From a bacterium (GTDB taxonomy: Bacteria; CG03), in contig VMTI01000227.1 of the NCBI GenBank assembly GCA_013791675.1, forward strand, positions 1 to 8,623: 8,623 bases of DNA, given 5' to 3'. The position numbers and the translations under genes are program-made. The notes beneath the pieces were generated by a model, which was not told the origin of the DNA, searched no databases, and saw nothing but the letters and a program-made list of their open reading frames with translations. This document shows, piece after piece, positions 1 to 5,899 of this stretch; position 1 is the first letter of the stretch; each line of letters begins with the position of its first letter.

Positions 1-1182
1 CTCTATAAGGCTTCCCGTCAAACACTTTATCCCCATTTTTTTCCTTTCCGCGTCTGTTAAATGAAACACATCTATCTCCACGGGATCCGGCATTTCCATT
101 TTGTTTTTGATTCCGTCAAGGCCGGCGGCCAGCATCACGCTGAACGCGAGATAAGGATTGCAGGCCGGGTCGGGAAATCTGATTTCTATGCGCGTAGCAT
201 TTTCCTGACCGGGTTTATACATAGGCACCCGCACAAGCGCCGAGCGATTGCGTCTCCCCCACACAATATATACAGGAGCCTCAAAGCCGGGGACAAGCCG
301 TTTGTAAGAATTTGTCCACTGATTGGTAACAAGACATATTTCCCGCGCATGCTTCATAATGCCGGCGATATAATACTTCGCGTCCGATGAAAGAAAAAAT
401 TCATCATTCGGGTCAAAAAAGATATTCTTTCCTTTTAAAAAAAGCGATTGATGCACATGCATACCCGAACCGTTCTCGCCGAAAATCGGTTTCGGCATAA
501 ACGAAGCGTAAACACCATTCGCCCATGCCACTGATTTCACCGCGACTTTGTAGGTAATAACATTATCAGCCATCTCAAGAGCCGGCGCGTAGCGCAAATC
601 TATTTCATGCTGTGAAGGAGCGACTTCGTGATGCGAATATTCAACGATAACGCCCATATCTTCCAGCGCCATAATTGTTTCCCGCCTCAAATCATGAGCC
701 GTATCAAGCGGCAGATAATCAAAATATCCGCCCTTATCTATCGTCTCAGGGCTTTTGTCATTTTTAAAATAAAAATATTCAAGCTCCGGCCCAACATTAA
801 ACATATCATATCCCGCTTCTGCCATCGCCTTAAGATTCTTCTGGAGCACATACCTCGTATCTCCTTCATAAGGTTTATCGTCGGGCGTATATAGATCGCA
901 GAACATGCGCGCCACAGCATTTTCTTTAGGCCTCCAGGGCAGTATCTCAAAAGACGCCGGATCAGGCTTGGCTATCAGATCGCTTTCGTAAATTCTGGCG
1001 AAGCCCTCAATGGAAGACCCGTCAAAACCCATACCGTCTTTAAACGCTCTGGGCAGCTCATTTGCCGTTATACTGAAAGATTTGATTGCCCCCAGGACAT
1101 CCACAAACCAGATTTTAATAAATCTTACATTTTTTTCTTTCACTATTTTCAAAACATCTTCTGCCGTCTTTTTATTTTTCAT
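1..1182 (-). CDS. glnA: type I glutamine synthetase (GSI-alpha), 3' end outside window
   Basis: This is the first 394 residues of glutamine synthetase, which joins ammonium to glutamate using ATP. The frame is open to the left edge; comparison with the Bacillus-type enzyme suggests about 50 residues are missing. Visible motifs: the beta-grasp region with D28 and FDGSSIEG (residues 53-60), metal ligands E133 and E135 in GPELEYF, E186 and E193 in SHHEVAPSQHE, H242 in NGSGMHVHQ, the substrate loop KRLVPGFEAP (294-303), the nucleotide/phosphate-binding RRNRSALVR and EIRFPDPACNPYLA. The spacing between E133 and H242 is about 30 residues shorter than in the enterobacterial enzyme, placing it in GSI-alpha, which lacks the adenylylation control of GSI-beta. 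R63 matches Bacillus R62, linked to feedback inhibition by glutamine. The start has GGAGG at 1193-1189, 6 bases upstream. It is the last gene visible in the locus. Confidence 0.97.
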   Translation of the reverse strand, partial: MKNKKTAEDVLKIVKEKNVRFIKIWFVDVLGAIKSFSITANELPRAFKDGMGFDGSSIEGFARIYESDLIAKPDPASFEILPWRPKENAVARMFCDLYTPDDKPYEGDTRYVLQKNLKAMAEAGYDMFNVGPELEYFYFKNDKSPETIDKGGYFDYLPLDTAHDLRRETIMALEDMGVIVEYSHHEVAPSQHEIDLRYAPALEMADNVITYKVAVKSVAWANGVYASFMPKPIFGENGSGMHVHQSLFLKGKNIFFDPNDEFFLSSDAKYYIAGIMKHAREICLVTNQWTNSYKRLVPGFEAPVYIVWGRRNRSALVRVPMYKPGQENATRIEIRFPDPACNPYLAFSVMLAAGLDGIKNKMEMPDPVEIDVFHLTDAERKKMGIKCLTGSLIE

Positions 1183-1193
1183 TTTTTTCCTCC

Positions 1194-1213
1194 ATTCGAT
1201 TACACGAATTATA
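1194..1213 (-). promoter_or_regulatory. possible glnA promoter -10 with overlapping palindrome
   Basis: In the 70-base glnB-glnA gap, a perfect TATAAT (1213-1208) lies 25 bases before the glnA start. The hexamer 17 bases upstream (TGGATT) matches the -35 consensus poorly. A perfect inverted repeat ATTCG/CGAAT with a six-base centre (1209-1194) overlaps the -10 and ends right beside the glnA ribosome binding site GGAGG (1193-1189). It could be an internal promoter with an operator, or a hairpin limiting ribosome access. No ANTAR loop pattern is present. Confidence 0.3.
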
Positions 1214-1252
1214 GATAAGTTTCTTCATTAAATCCATAACCATAGGCCAATT

Positions 1253-1594
1253 TTAACCAATCGCGTCACCTCCTCTTTCGCCGGTTCTAATTCTGATACA
1301 TTCCGGCAAATCCAGAACAAAAATTTTTCCGTCGCCTATATTCCCCGTCCCTGCTCCTTTTATGATTGCCTCAATCGTCGGTTCCACGAAATCATCATTG
1401 ACAGCGATTTCAATGCGCACTTTTTTCAGCAGATTCACTTTATGGATTACCCCCCTGTATGTTTCCGTGTATCCCCTCTGCTGCCCGCAACCGAGGGTAT
1501 TCGTTACTGTCATTTTAAAAACATCAGCTTTGTACAGCGCCTTTTTAACGTCCGGCAGTTTGTGCGGCTGAATCATCGCAATAATCATTTTCAT
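1253..1594 (-). CDS. glnB: PII nitrogen regulatory protein (GlnB/GlnK family)
   Basis: This 113-residue trimeric signal protein reads 2-oxoglutarate and ATP/ADP and binds targets, notably the Amt channel. Residue numbering matches E. coli PII directly. ATP and 2-oxoglutarate site residues are present: T29, G37, Q39, K58, G87, K90, R101 and R103. T-loop R47, which plugs the channel in GlnK-AmtB complexes, is kept. Position 51, Tyr in uridylylated PII proteins, is His here (YRGVIHKV), so GlnD-type uridylylation at that site is not possible. The signature end ECIRIRTGERG is intact. The start at 1594 follows GGGAGG (1608-1603) by 8 bases and gives the standard N-terminus; an ATG at 1687 in the same frame overlaps amt and is rejected. 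Placement right after amt fits a GlnK-like role as channel gate. The symbol could equally be glnK. Confidence 0.95.
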   Translation of the reverse strand: MKMIIAMIQPHKLPDVKKALYKADVFKMTVTNTLGCGQQRGYTETYRGVIHKVNLLKKVRIEIAVNDDFVEPTIEAIIKGAGTGNIGDGKIFVLDLPECIRIRTGERGGDAIG

Positions 1595-1609
1595 TTTATT
1601 TTCCTCCCG

Positions 1610-1626
1610 GTCCGCTTTTAGCGGAC
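1610..1626 (-). other. strong GC hairpin between amt and glnB
   Basis: GTCCGC-TAAAA-GCGGAC is a perfect six-base-pair, GC-rich stem with a five-base loop. A further CCG/CGG pairing (1633-1631 with 1609-1607), across a four-base bulge, would reach into the glnB ribosome binding site GGGAGG (1608-1603). No T-run follows, so it is not an ordinary terminator. Likely roles are control of glnB translation or transcript processing/stability between amt and glnB. Confidence 0.5.
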
Positions 1627-1640
1627 ATACCGGCCATTTT

Positions 1641-3011
1641 TCATTCCGTGGTGAATATCTGAAAACCGGCGTAAGATTCCATGCCATGTTCGGTGATATC
1701 CAGGCCTTTGAGCTGCTCTTCGTCGGAAGCCCTTAAACCAACGGTTTTTTTAAGAATGAAAAAAAGAAACGACGCTGAACCGAAAACCCATGCTCCCACC
1801 GAAATCACTCCAAGCAGTTGAATAAGCAGCTGCGAGAACCCTCCTCCGAAAAAAAGGCCGTTGACCGCTCCGGCGCCGCTTGACTTACCATAAGCGGATT
1901 GAGCAAACAATCCGACGGCAAGCGTGCCCCATATGCCGCAGACGCCATGCACCGATATCGCGCCCACAGGGTCGTCAAGGCGAAGAGCCTTATCAATAAA
2001 TTCCACGCTGAATACAACCAGTACGCCGGCAACCGCGCCGATGATAATCGCGCTCAGGGGAGACACGCTTGCGCAGGGCGCTGTTATCGCTACCAACCCC
2101 GCCAAGACCCCGTTAAAAGCCATACTCGTATCCGGTTTTCCGAATCTCTTCCATGCGGTGAACATGGCCATAATCGCTCCCGCGGCGGCGGATAAATTAG
2201 TGGTTACGGCAATAGTTGCGATACTTAAGTTTGTGCCTGAGGTTGTGCTTCCCGGATTAAAGCCGAACCAGCCAAACCAGAGAATGAACACGCCAAGAGC
2301 CGCAAGAGGAATATTGTGCCCCGGAATAGCATTAGAACTTCCGTCAGCATTATATTTACCCAGACGCGGGCCAAGAAATATCACACCGGCGAAAGCAGCC
2401 CAGCCTCCGACCGAGTGAACAACGGCGGAACCGGCGAAATCTATCATACCTTTATTCCCAAGCCATCCGCCGCCCCATATCCAGTGCCCCACCACAGGGT
2501 AAATAAAAGCGCAGATAAAAAATGAGTAAATTAAATACGCGGGGAATCTCGTCCTTTCCGCCATCGCTCCGGAAACAATAGTAGCCGCGGTTGCCGCGAA
2601 AACCGTCTGAAACATCCAATACGCGAACTGCCATAATCCCCCGGCGGTAGCAGGGGAAGCGGCGCTTAGAAAAAATCCGTTTGAGCCGAAAAGCCCCGCC
2701 TTATCCGCCCCGAACATTAGGCCGAAACCGATGGCCCAGAAAGCAAGTGAACCAATGGAAAAATCCATAAGATTTTTCATCAGAATATTGGCGGCATTCT
2801 TTGCTCTCGTAAAACCCACTTCGACAAGAGCAAAACCGGCCTGCATGAAAAAAACTAAAAATGCGGAAATGAGAATCCACACCGTATCAATAGCAACGGC
2901 ATTTGAAGATGCCGTCGCTTCACCGGCCATTATAGTCAGAGGTAACCCTGTCAAAATTACAAACGCCAAAATCAGTTTCTTCAACTTCCGGCATAATAAT
3001 CTGTTAACCAT
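1641..3011 (-). CDS. amt: ammonium channel/transporter, Amt family
   Basis: This 456-residue inner-membrane channel conducts ammonium/ammonia into the cell. It begins with a signal peptide (RRK-rich start, hydrophobic LILAFVILTG, likely cleavage near ATAS) as in AmtB, followed by about eleven membrane helices. Key residues of the E. coli channel are recognisable: gate Phe F134 (F107) and F246 (F215), W177 (W148), D191 in IDFAGSAVVH (D160), and the twin histidines H199 (H168) and H355 in ISVHGVCGIWG (H318). The C-terminal tail GLDITEHGMESY is the conserved PII-responsive segment. The start is one of two adjacent ATGs (3014 or 3011). AGGAGG at 3021-3016 leaves 1 base to the first and 4 to the second, so the second is preferred. 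An in-frame TTG at 3110 would add 33 residues before the signal peptide and is rejected. The gene lies behind a probable attenuator and 46 bases before glnB, its likely partner. Confidence 0.95.
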   Translation of the reverse strand: MVNRLLCRKLKKLILAFVILTGLPLTIMAGEATASSNAVAIDTVWILISAFLVFFMQAGFALVEVGFTRAKNAANILMKNLMDFSIGSLAFWAIGFGLMFGADKAGLFGSNGFFLSAASPATAGGLWQFAYWMFQTVFAATAATIVSGAMAERTRFPAYLIYSFFICAFIYPVVGHWIWGGGWLGNKGMIDFAGSAVVHSVGGWAAFAGVIFLGPRLGKYNADGSSNAIPGHNIPLAALGVFILWFGWFGFNPGSTTSGTNLSIATIAVTTNLSAAAGAIMAMFTAWKRFGKPDTSMAFNGVLAGLVAITAPCASVSPLSAIIIGAVAGVLVVFSVEFIDKALRLDDPVGAISVHGVCGIWGTLAVGLFAQSAYGKSSGAGAVNGLFFGGGFSQLLIQLLGVISVGAWVFGSASFLFFILKKTVGLRASDEEQLKGLDITEHGMESYAGFQIFTTE

Positions 3012-3015
3012 CATT

Positions 3016-3021
3016 CCTCCT
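3016..3021 (-). promoter_or_regulatory. ribosome binding site deciding the amt start
   Basis: AGGAGG is a full anti-Shine-Dalgarno match but sits unusually close to the tandem ATGATG. It supports the second ATG (3011) and argues against the upstream TTG at 3110. Confidence 0.7.
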
Positions 3022-3106
3022 GACGATAAAATCGCTTTATTCTGTTCATCCGTTTCTTTCGCCTTCACAACAAACGCTCTTTTCACAATTAGGTAATTTG
3101 GGAAGA

Positions 3107-3128
3107 CCAATATTTTTTCACGTATTGG
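3107..3128. repeat. perfect 6-bp inverted repeat in the amt leader
   Basis: CCAATA (3107-3112) and TATTGG (3123-3128) form a perfect inverted repeat around a 10-base AT-rich spacer, about 95 bases upstream of the amt start. It is not followed by a T-run in the amt direction, so it is not a terminator for that strand. It could be an operator or an RNA hairpin; I recognise no regulator that binds it. Between it and the amt ribosome binding site (3022-3106) I see no further convincing element. Confidence 0.3.
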
Positions 3129-3145
3129 AATTGCTCCGAATTTCC
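3127..3145 (-). other. hairpin-forming element in the amt leader, after the terminator
   Basis: GGAAATTCGGAGCAATTCC can fold as GGAA/TTCC plus TT/AA, with one bulged A and a six-base loop CGGAGC. The loop lacks the A1/G4 ANTAR pattern. Its AAATTC (3143-3138) repeats the 5' arm of the terminator hairpin, so it could compete for the same GAATTT arm at 3164-3159. The function is unknown. Confidence 0.3.
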
Positions 3146-3151
3146 TATCTC

Positions 3152-3186
3152 AAAAACAAAATTCGAACAGCTTTGTTGCGGAATTT
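3152..3186 (-). terminator. intrinsic terminator or attenuator ahead of amt
   Basis: Minus-strand AAATTC (3186-3181) pairs perfectly with GAATTT (3164-3159). The stem continues inward through a G-C pair and AACA/TGTT, with two single-C bulges, to a tetraloop AAGC. The RNA then runs into a T-rich tail, TGTTTTT (3158-3152). The stem is AT-rich and bulged, so it is a moderate terminator. It lies about 35 bases after the predicted amt transcription start, which suits an attenuator. It could equally mark the end of the gltB-gltD-regulator transcript, and both roles can be true. Confidence 0.5.
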
Positions 3187-3214
3187 GGCTGACTCTGCCT
3201 GTGACTTCTTTGTC
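3187..3214 (-). promoter_or_regulatory. candidate ANTAR target: tandem small hairpins in the amt leader
   Basis: Two small hairpins follow each other on the minus strand. The first is GAC-AAAGAA-GTC (3214-3203), with a six-base loop carrying A at position 1 and G at position 4. After the linker ACA comes GGC-AGAGTCA-GCC (3199-3187), with a seven-base loop also carrying A1 and G4. ANTAR proteins such as EutV recognise paired hairpins with six-base loops having A1 and G4. In favour are the loop pattern, the tandem arrangement, the position just after a promoter and before a terminator, and the adjacent ANTAR gene. Against are stems of only three base pairs and a second loop one base too long. 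Confidence 0.45.
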
Positions 3215-3227
3215 TTAACTTACTGTA

Positions 3228-3256
3228 ATTCTAAACTTAATCCGCGCTCTTGTCAA
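3228..3256 (-). promoter_or_regulatory. near-consensus sigma70 promoter for the amt leader
   Basis: On the minus strand TTGACA (3256-3251) is followed by exactly 17 bases and then TAGAAT (3233-3228), an 11 of 12 match to the vegetative consensus. The -35 hexamer lies inside the last codons of the ANTAR gene and the -10 lies just past its stop codon. The predicted transcription start is around 3222-3220, which places the first leader hairpin 6-8 bases from the RNA 5' end. This would give amt-glnB-glnA its own transcript in addition to read-through from gltBD. The match is direct; activity is inferred. Confidence 0.7.
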
Positions 3257-4469
3257 GGCCTGAAGCAAGAATAACCGCTTCTGCTATTTCCTTCAAACCT
3301 TTTCGCATATCCATACTTTTTTGACGCATCATTTTATACGCGGCTTCCTCGCTGATGTTGTTTTTCTTCATTAAAATGCCCTTCGCCCGCTCTATTATCT
3401 TCCTTTCCAGGAGCGATTCCTTCGCCGCTAAAATATCCTGATTCAGGCGCGTGCTCTCTATCGCCGCCGCCGCCTGATTCGCGATGGCCTGAAGAATTGA
3501 AATTTCCTCACTTGAAAACTTATGCGCTGTTGCCGTATAGCTGTTTATAACGCCTATTACTCTATCCTTAATCATCATCGGCACAGATAAAAGGGATACA
3601 ATGCCTTCTTTCGCGGCAATTTTCGGGAACATATAGCCCTGTTCATTAACGACATTTAAAACAGTGCGCGCTTTTTTTTCTTCAACAACCATGCCGCTGA
3701 TAGATTGGCCTATCTTCAGATTAGGCTTGTTTTTATAACTCACACTCAGGCTTTGAGTCGCCGCTATAACAAGTTCTTTCTTTTTTTCATCAACAAGCAT
3801 TATGGAACATATTTTTGAATTCATTATCTCGGCGGTCATCGTTACAATCAAATGCAGAATTTCCTCAAGATACCTGTTTGAAACAATTGTGCGGCTCACT
3901 TCTGAAAGAAGTTCTATTTGTTCAGCTTTCTTTTTCAATTCTCCGTACATAAGAGAATTTACAAGAGCGCTTCCGAGATATTTTGCTACCGTAAAGAGAA
4001 GCTGCACAGTTGAAGTTTTGTAAATATATTTTTTTATGTTCTGGGCGTTCAAAACACCTATCACTTCATTTTTTGAAAGAATAGGAATGGAAAGAAAAGC
4101 TTCATATTTGTCTTCCGGAAGATTTACAAAATTCTTAAATCTTTTATCTTTATAGGCGCCCGAAGAAATAGAAATCGGTTTTTTTTCTTTTGCCACCCAG
4201 CCTGTTATTCCCTCTCCTATTTTTAGTTTTACTTTTCCGAGCATTTTTGGATGAGTTTTTTTTGACGCTCTTAAGACGAGTTCATCATTTTTTTTATCAT
4301 AAAGATAAATCAAACATGAGTCCGCCTTCGTCAGGCCTATTACAAGTTCCAAAATCTGCTCCAGCACTTCTGTTATTTCAATTGATGAACTAATCAGCTG
4401 AGCCGTGTTATGAAGAATCTGAAGCTCATTTTTCAGATTTTTAATTGTCTGCCCGGAAACTGCTGCCAT
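3237..4469 (-). CDS. double-GAF ANTAR-domain RNA-binding antiterminator, probable nitrogen regulator
   Basis: This 410-residue protein has two GAF sensor domains (about residues 25-175 and 195-342), a helical segment, then a C-terminal ANTAR domain (about 350-402). The ANTAR signature is clear: IIERAKGILMKK from residue 358, EEAAYKMMR around 373-382 and the closing LKEIAEAVIL helix. ANTAR proteins bind paired RNA hairpins in leaders and prevent intrinsic termination (AmiR, NasR, EutV). There is no receiver domain, no transmembrane segment and no DNA-binding helix-turn-helix, so input should come from a small molecule or protein partner through the GAF domains; the ligand cannot be read from the sequence. 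The gene starts 5 bases after the gltD stop, with GAGG at 4481-4484 inside gltD, so it is probably co-transcribed with gltBD. Directly downstream lies a leader with ANTAR-like hairpins before amt, the likely target. The domain call is strong; the nitrogen role is inferred from context. Confidence 0.9.
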   Translation of the reverse strand: MAAVSGQTIKNLKNELQILHNTAQLISSSIEITEVLEQILELVIGLTKADSCLIYLYDKKNDELVLRASKKTHPKMLGKVKLKIGEGITGWVAKEKKPISISSGAYKDKRFKNFVNLPEDKYEAFLSIPILSKNEVIGVLNAQNIKKYIYKTSTVQLLFTVAKYLGSALVNSLMYGELKKKAEQIELLSEVSRTIVSNRYLEEILHLIVTMTAEIMNSKICSIMLVDEKKKELVIAATQSLSVSYKNKPNLKIGQSISGMVVEEKKARTVLNVVNEQGYMFPKIAAKEGIVSLLSVPMMIKDRVIGVINSYTATAHKFSSEEISILQAIANQAAAAIESTRLNQDILAAKESLLERKIIERAKGILMKKNNISEEAAYKMMRQKSMDMRKGLKEIAEAVILASGLDKSAD

Positions 4470-4474
4470 AAATT

Positions 4475-5899
4475 TTATTTCCTCAAAAAAATATCCACGG
4501 CGGCGGCCGCGCGCTGCCCGTGAAAAATTGCCCTTACCGCCAGAGAAGCCCCTGTTGAAGCGTCGCCTGAGGCGAAGACGCCTTTGACAGAAGTGCTGTA
4601 ATCATCAGTAACTTTTATATTTCCTCTCTCATCAAATTTCACGCCCATATCTTTGAGCAGCCCGCTGTGCCGCGTGTGAACAAAACCCGCCGCGATAATA
4701 ATCATGTCTATTTTAACCGAAAATTCGCTACCGGGAATTTCAGTCATGCTCATTTTTCCGCCTGAGCCCGGATTCCATTTCACTCTGACGCATTCGGCGC
4801 TTCTCACTTTTCCTGCGGAGCCTTTAAAACTTTTTATCAGAACAGACCACTGCCTTTCGGCTCCCTCCTGCTGGGAAGAAGATTCTCTCAATATTGCCGG
4901 CCATTCGGGCCATTCGGGATTCCAGCTTTTGTTCCAGCTCACAGGCGCAGGCATAATCTCATACTGATATATATTTTTCGCGCCCTGCCGCCTTGCGGTG
5001 CCTATGCAATCCGAGCCTGTGTCGCCGCCGCCGACGACAAGAACCGATTTATTTTTCGCCTGTATAATTTTATCCGCGAGCTTGCCTCCCGATACAAATT
5101 TGTTTGAACCGCTTAGGTAATCCATTGCAAAATATATTCCCTTAAGCTGCCGCCCCGGCGCATCTATATCCCGCGGCTCCCCCGCGCCCGTAGTTATAAG
5201 CACGGCATTAAAATATTTTTTTAACTCTTTCGCGGAAATATCAACTCCCGCCTGAACGCCTGTCTCAAACTTAATACCCGACTTGACCATAATATCCAGC
5301 CTGCGGTCTATCACCCATTTTTCAAGTTTAAAATCCGGGATGCCGTACCTTAAAATACCGCCGGGCTTATCTGACTTATCATAAACAGTGACCTGATTTC
5401 CTTTTTTTCTTAAAGACCAGGCGGCGGCGAGGCCGGCGGGGCCCGAACCGATAACGGCGACTTTTTTCCCAGTCTCAGCGGCGGGCTTAAGCACTTTTAC
5501 AAAACCTTTGGCAAAACCATATTCTATAATTGCCAGCTCTATATGCCTGATTGCCACCGGACTGTCATTAATGGATAAAGTGCACGCCGCTTCGCAGGGG
5601 GCGGGACAAATGCGGCCTGTTATTTCCGGAAGAGGGTTACATTCCTGAAGCCTTTCAAGAGCTTCCACCCAGCGCCCCCTGTAAACCAAATCATTCAATT
5701 CCGGTATAAGATTGTAAAGTGGACATCCCATGCTGTGGCAAAACGGCACGCCGCAATCAATGCATCTGGCGGCCTGGCGTTTTATTTCCGCGATGGAAAG
5801 CGCCTTCTCCACCGCCTTATAATCCCTGATTCTTTCTTTAACGGCTCTGTACGGCGCGTTTTTCCTCTCGTATTCCATAAATCCCGCGGGCTTACCCAT
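4475..5899 (-). CDS. gltD: glutamate synthase small (beta) subunit, NADPH-dependent
   Basis: This 474-residue protein is the electron-input subunit of glutamate synthase: it oxidises NADPH through FAD and passes electrons via 4Fe-4S clusters to GltB. The N-terminal region begins MGKPAGFMEYERK, typical of GltD, and carries the cysteine-rich cluster domain (C46, C49, C54, C59 and C86, C97, C101, C105). The FAD-binding Rossmann motif GSGPAG is at residues 150-155. A second dinucleotide motif VLVVGGGDTGSD near residue 290 binds NADPH, and a late FAD motif (VFASGDASTGASLAVRA) lies near the C-terminus. Length is normal. The start is fixed by the TAATG overlap with gltB and by a GAGGAGG ribosome binding site at 5910-5916, 10 bases upstream. 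Stand-alone GltD-like oxidoreductases share this fold, but adjacency to gltB settles the assignment. Confidence 0.97.
   Translation of the reverse strand: MGKPAGFMEYERKNAPYRAVKERIRDYKAVEKALSIAEIKRQAARCIDCGVPFCHSMGCPLYNLIPELNDLVYRGRWVEALERLQECNPLPEITGRICPAPCEAACTLSINDSPVAIRHIELAIIEYGFAKGFVKVLKPAAETGKKVAVIGSGPAGLAAAWSLRKKGNQVTVYDKSDKPGGILRYGIPDFKLEKWVIDRRLDIMVKSGIKFETGVQAGVDISAKELKKYFNAVLITTGAGEPRDIDAPGRQLKGIYFAMDYLSGSNKFVSGGKLADKIIQAKNKSVLVVGGGDTGSDCIGTARRQGAKNIYQYEIMPAPVSWNKSWNPEWPEWPAILRESSSQQEGAERQWSVLIKSFKGSAGKVRSAECVRVKWNPGSGGKMSMTEIPGSEFSVKIDMIIIAAGFVHTRHSGLLKDMGVKFDERGNIKVTDDYSTSVKGVFASGDASTGASLAVRAIFHGQRAAAAVDIFLRK

Noticed and set aside
61..1231. Plus-strand and short minus-strand open frames opposite or within glnA (61-390, 628-894, 738-950, 1010-1231).
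   Set aside because: The conserved glutamine synthetase frame runs without a stop from 1182 to the left edge and accounts for this region.
1610..1626. Intrinsic terminator between amt and glnB.
   Set aside because: The stem is strong but neither strand has a T-run after it; it is kept as a hairpin of unknown role.
1595..1687. Longer glnB starting at an ATG at 1687.
   Set aside because: The extension overlaps the end of amt, has no homology to PII, and the standard PII start at 1594 has its own ribosome binding site.
1924..2418. Plus-strand open frame of 164 codons opposite amt.
   Set aside because: It is the shadow of a conserved membrane protein with biased composition and shows no recognisable protein family.
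3012..3110. In-frame upstream extension of amt to a TTG at 3110.
   Set aside because: It would put 33 polar residues before a clear signal peptide, lacks a good ribosome binding site, and ignores the AGGAGG just before ATGATG.
3012..3236. A sigma54 (-24/-12) promoter for amt, as in enteric nitrogen control.
   Set aside because: No GG-N10-GC pair in a suitable context was found; the nearest (GG and GC near 3145-3133) has the wrong spacing.
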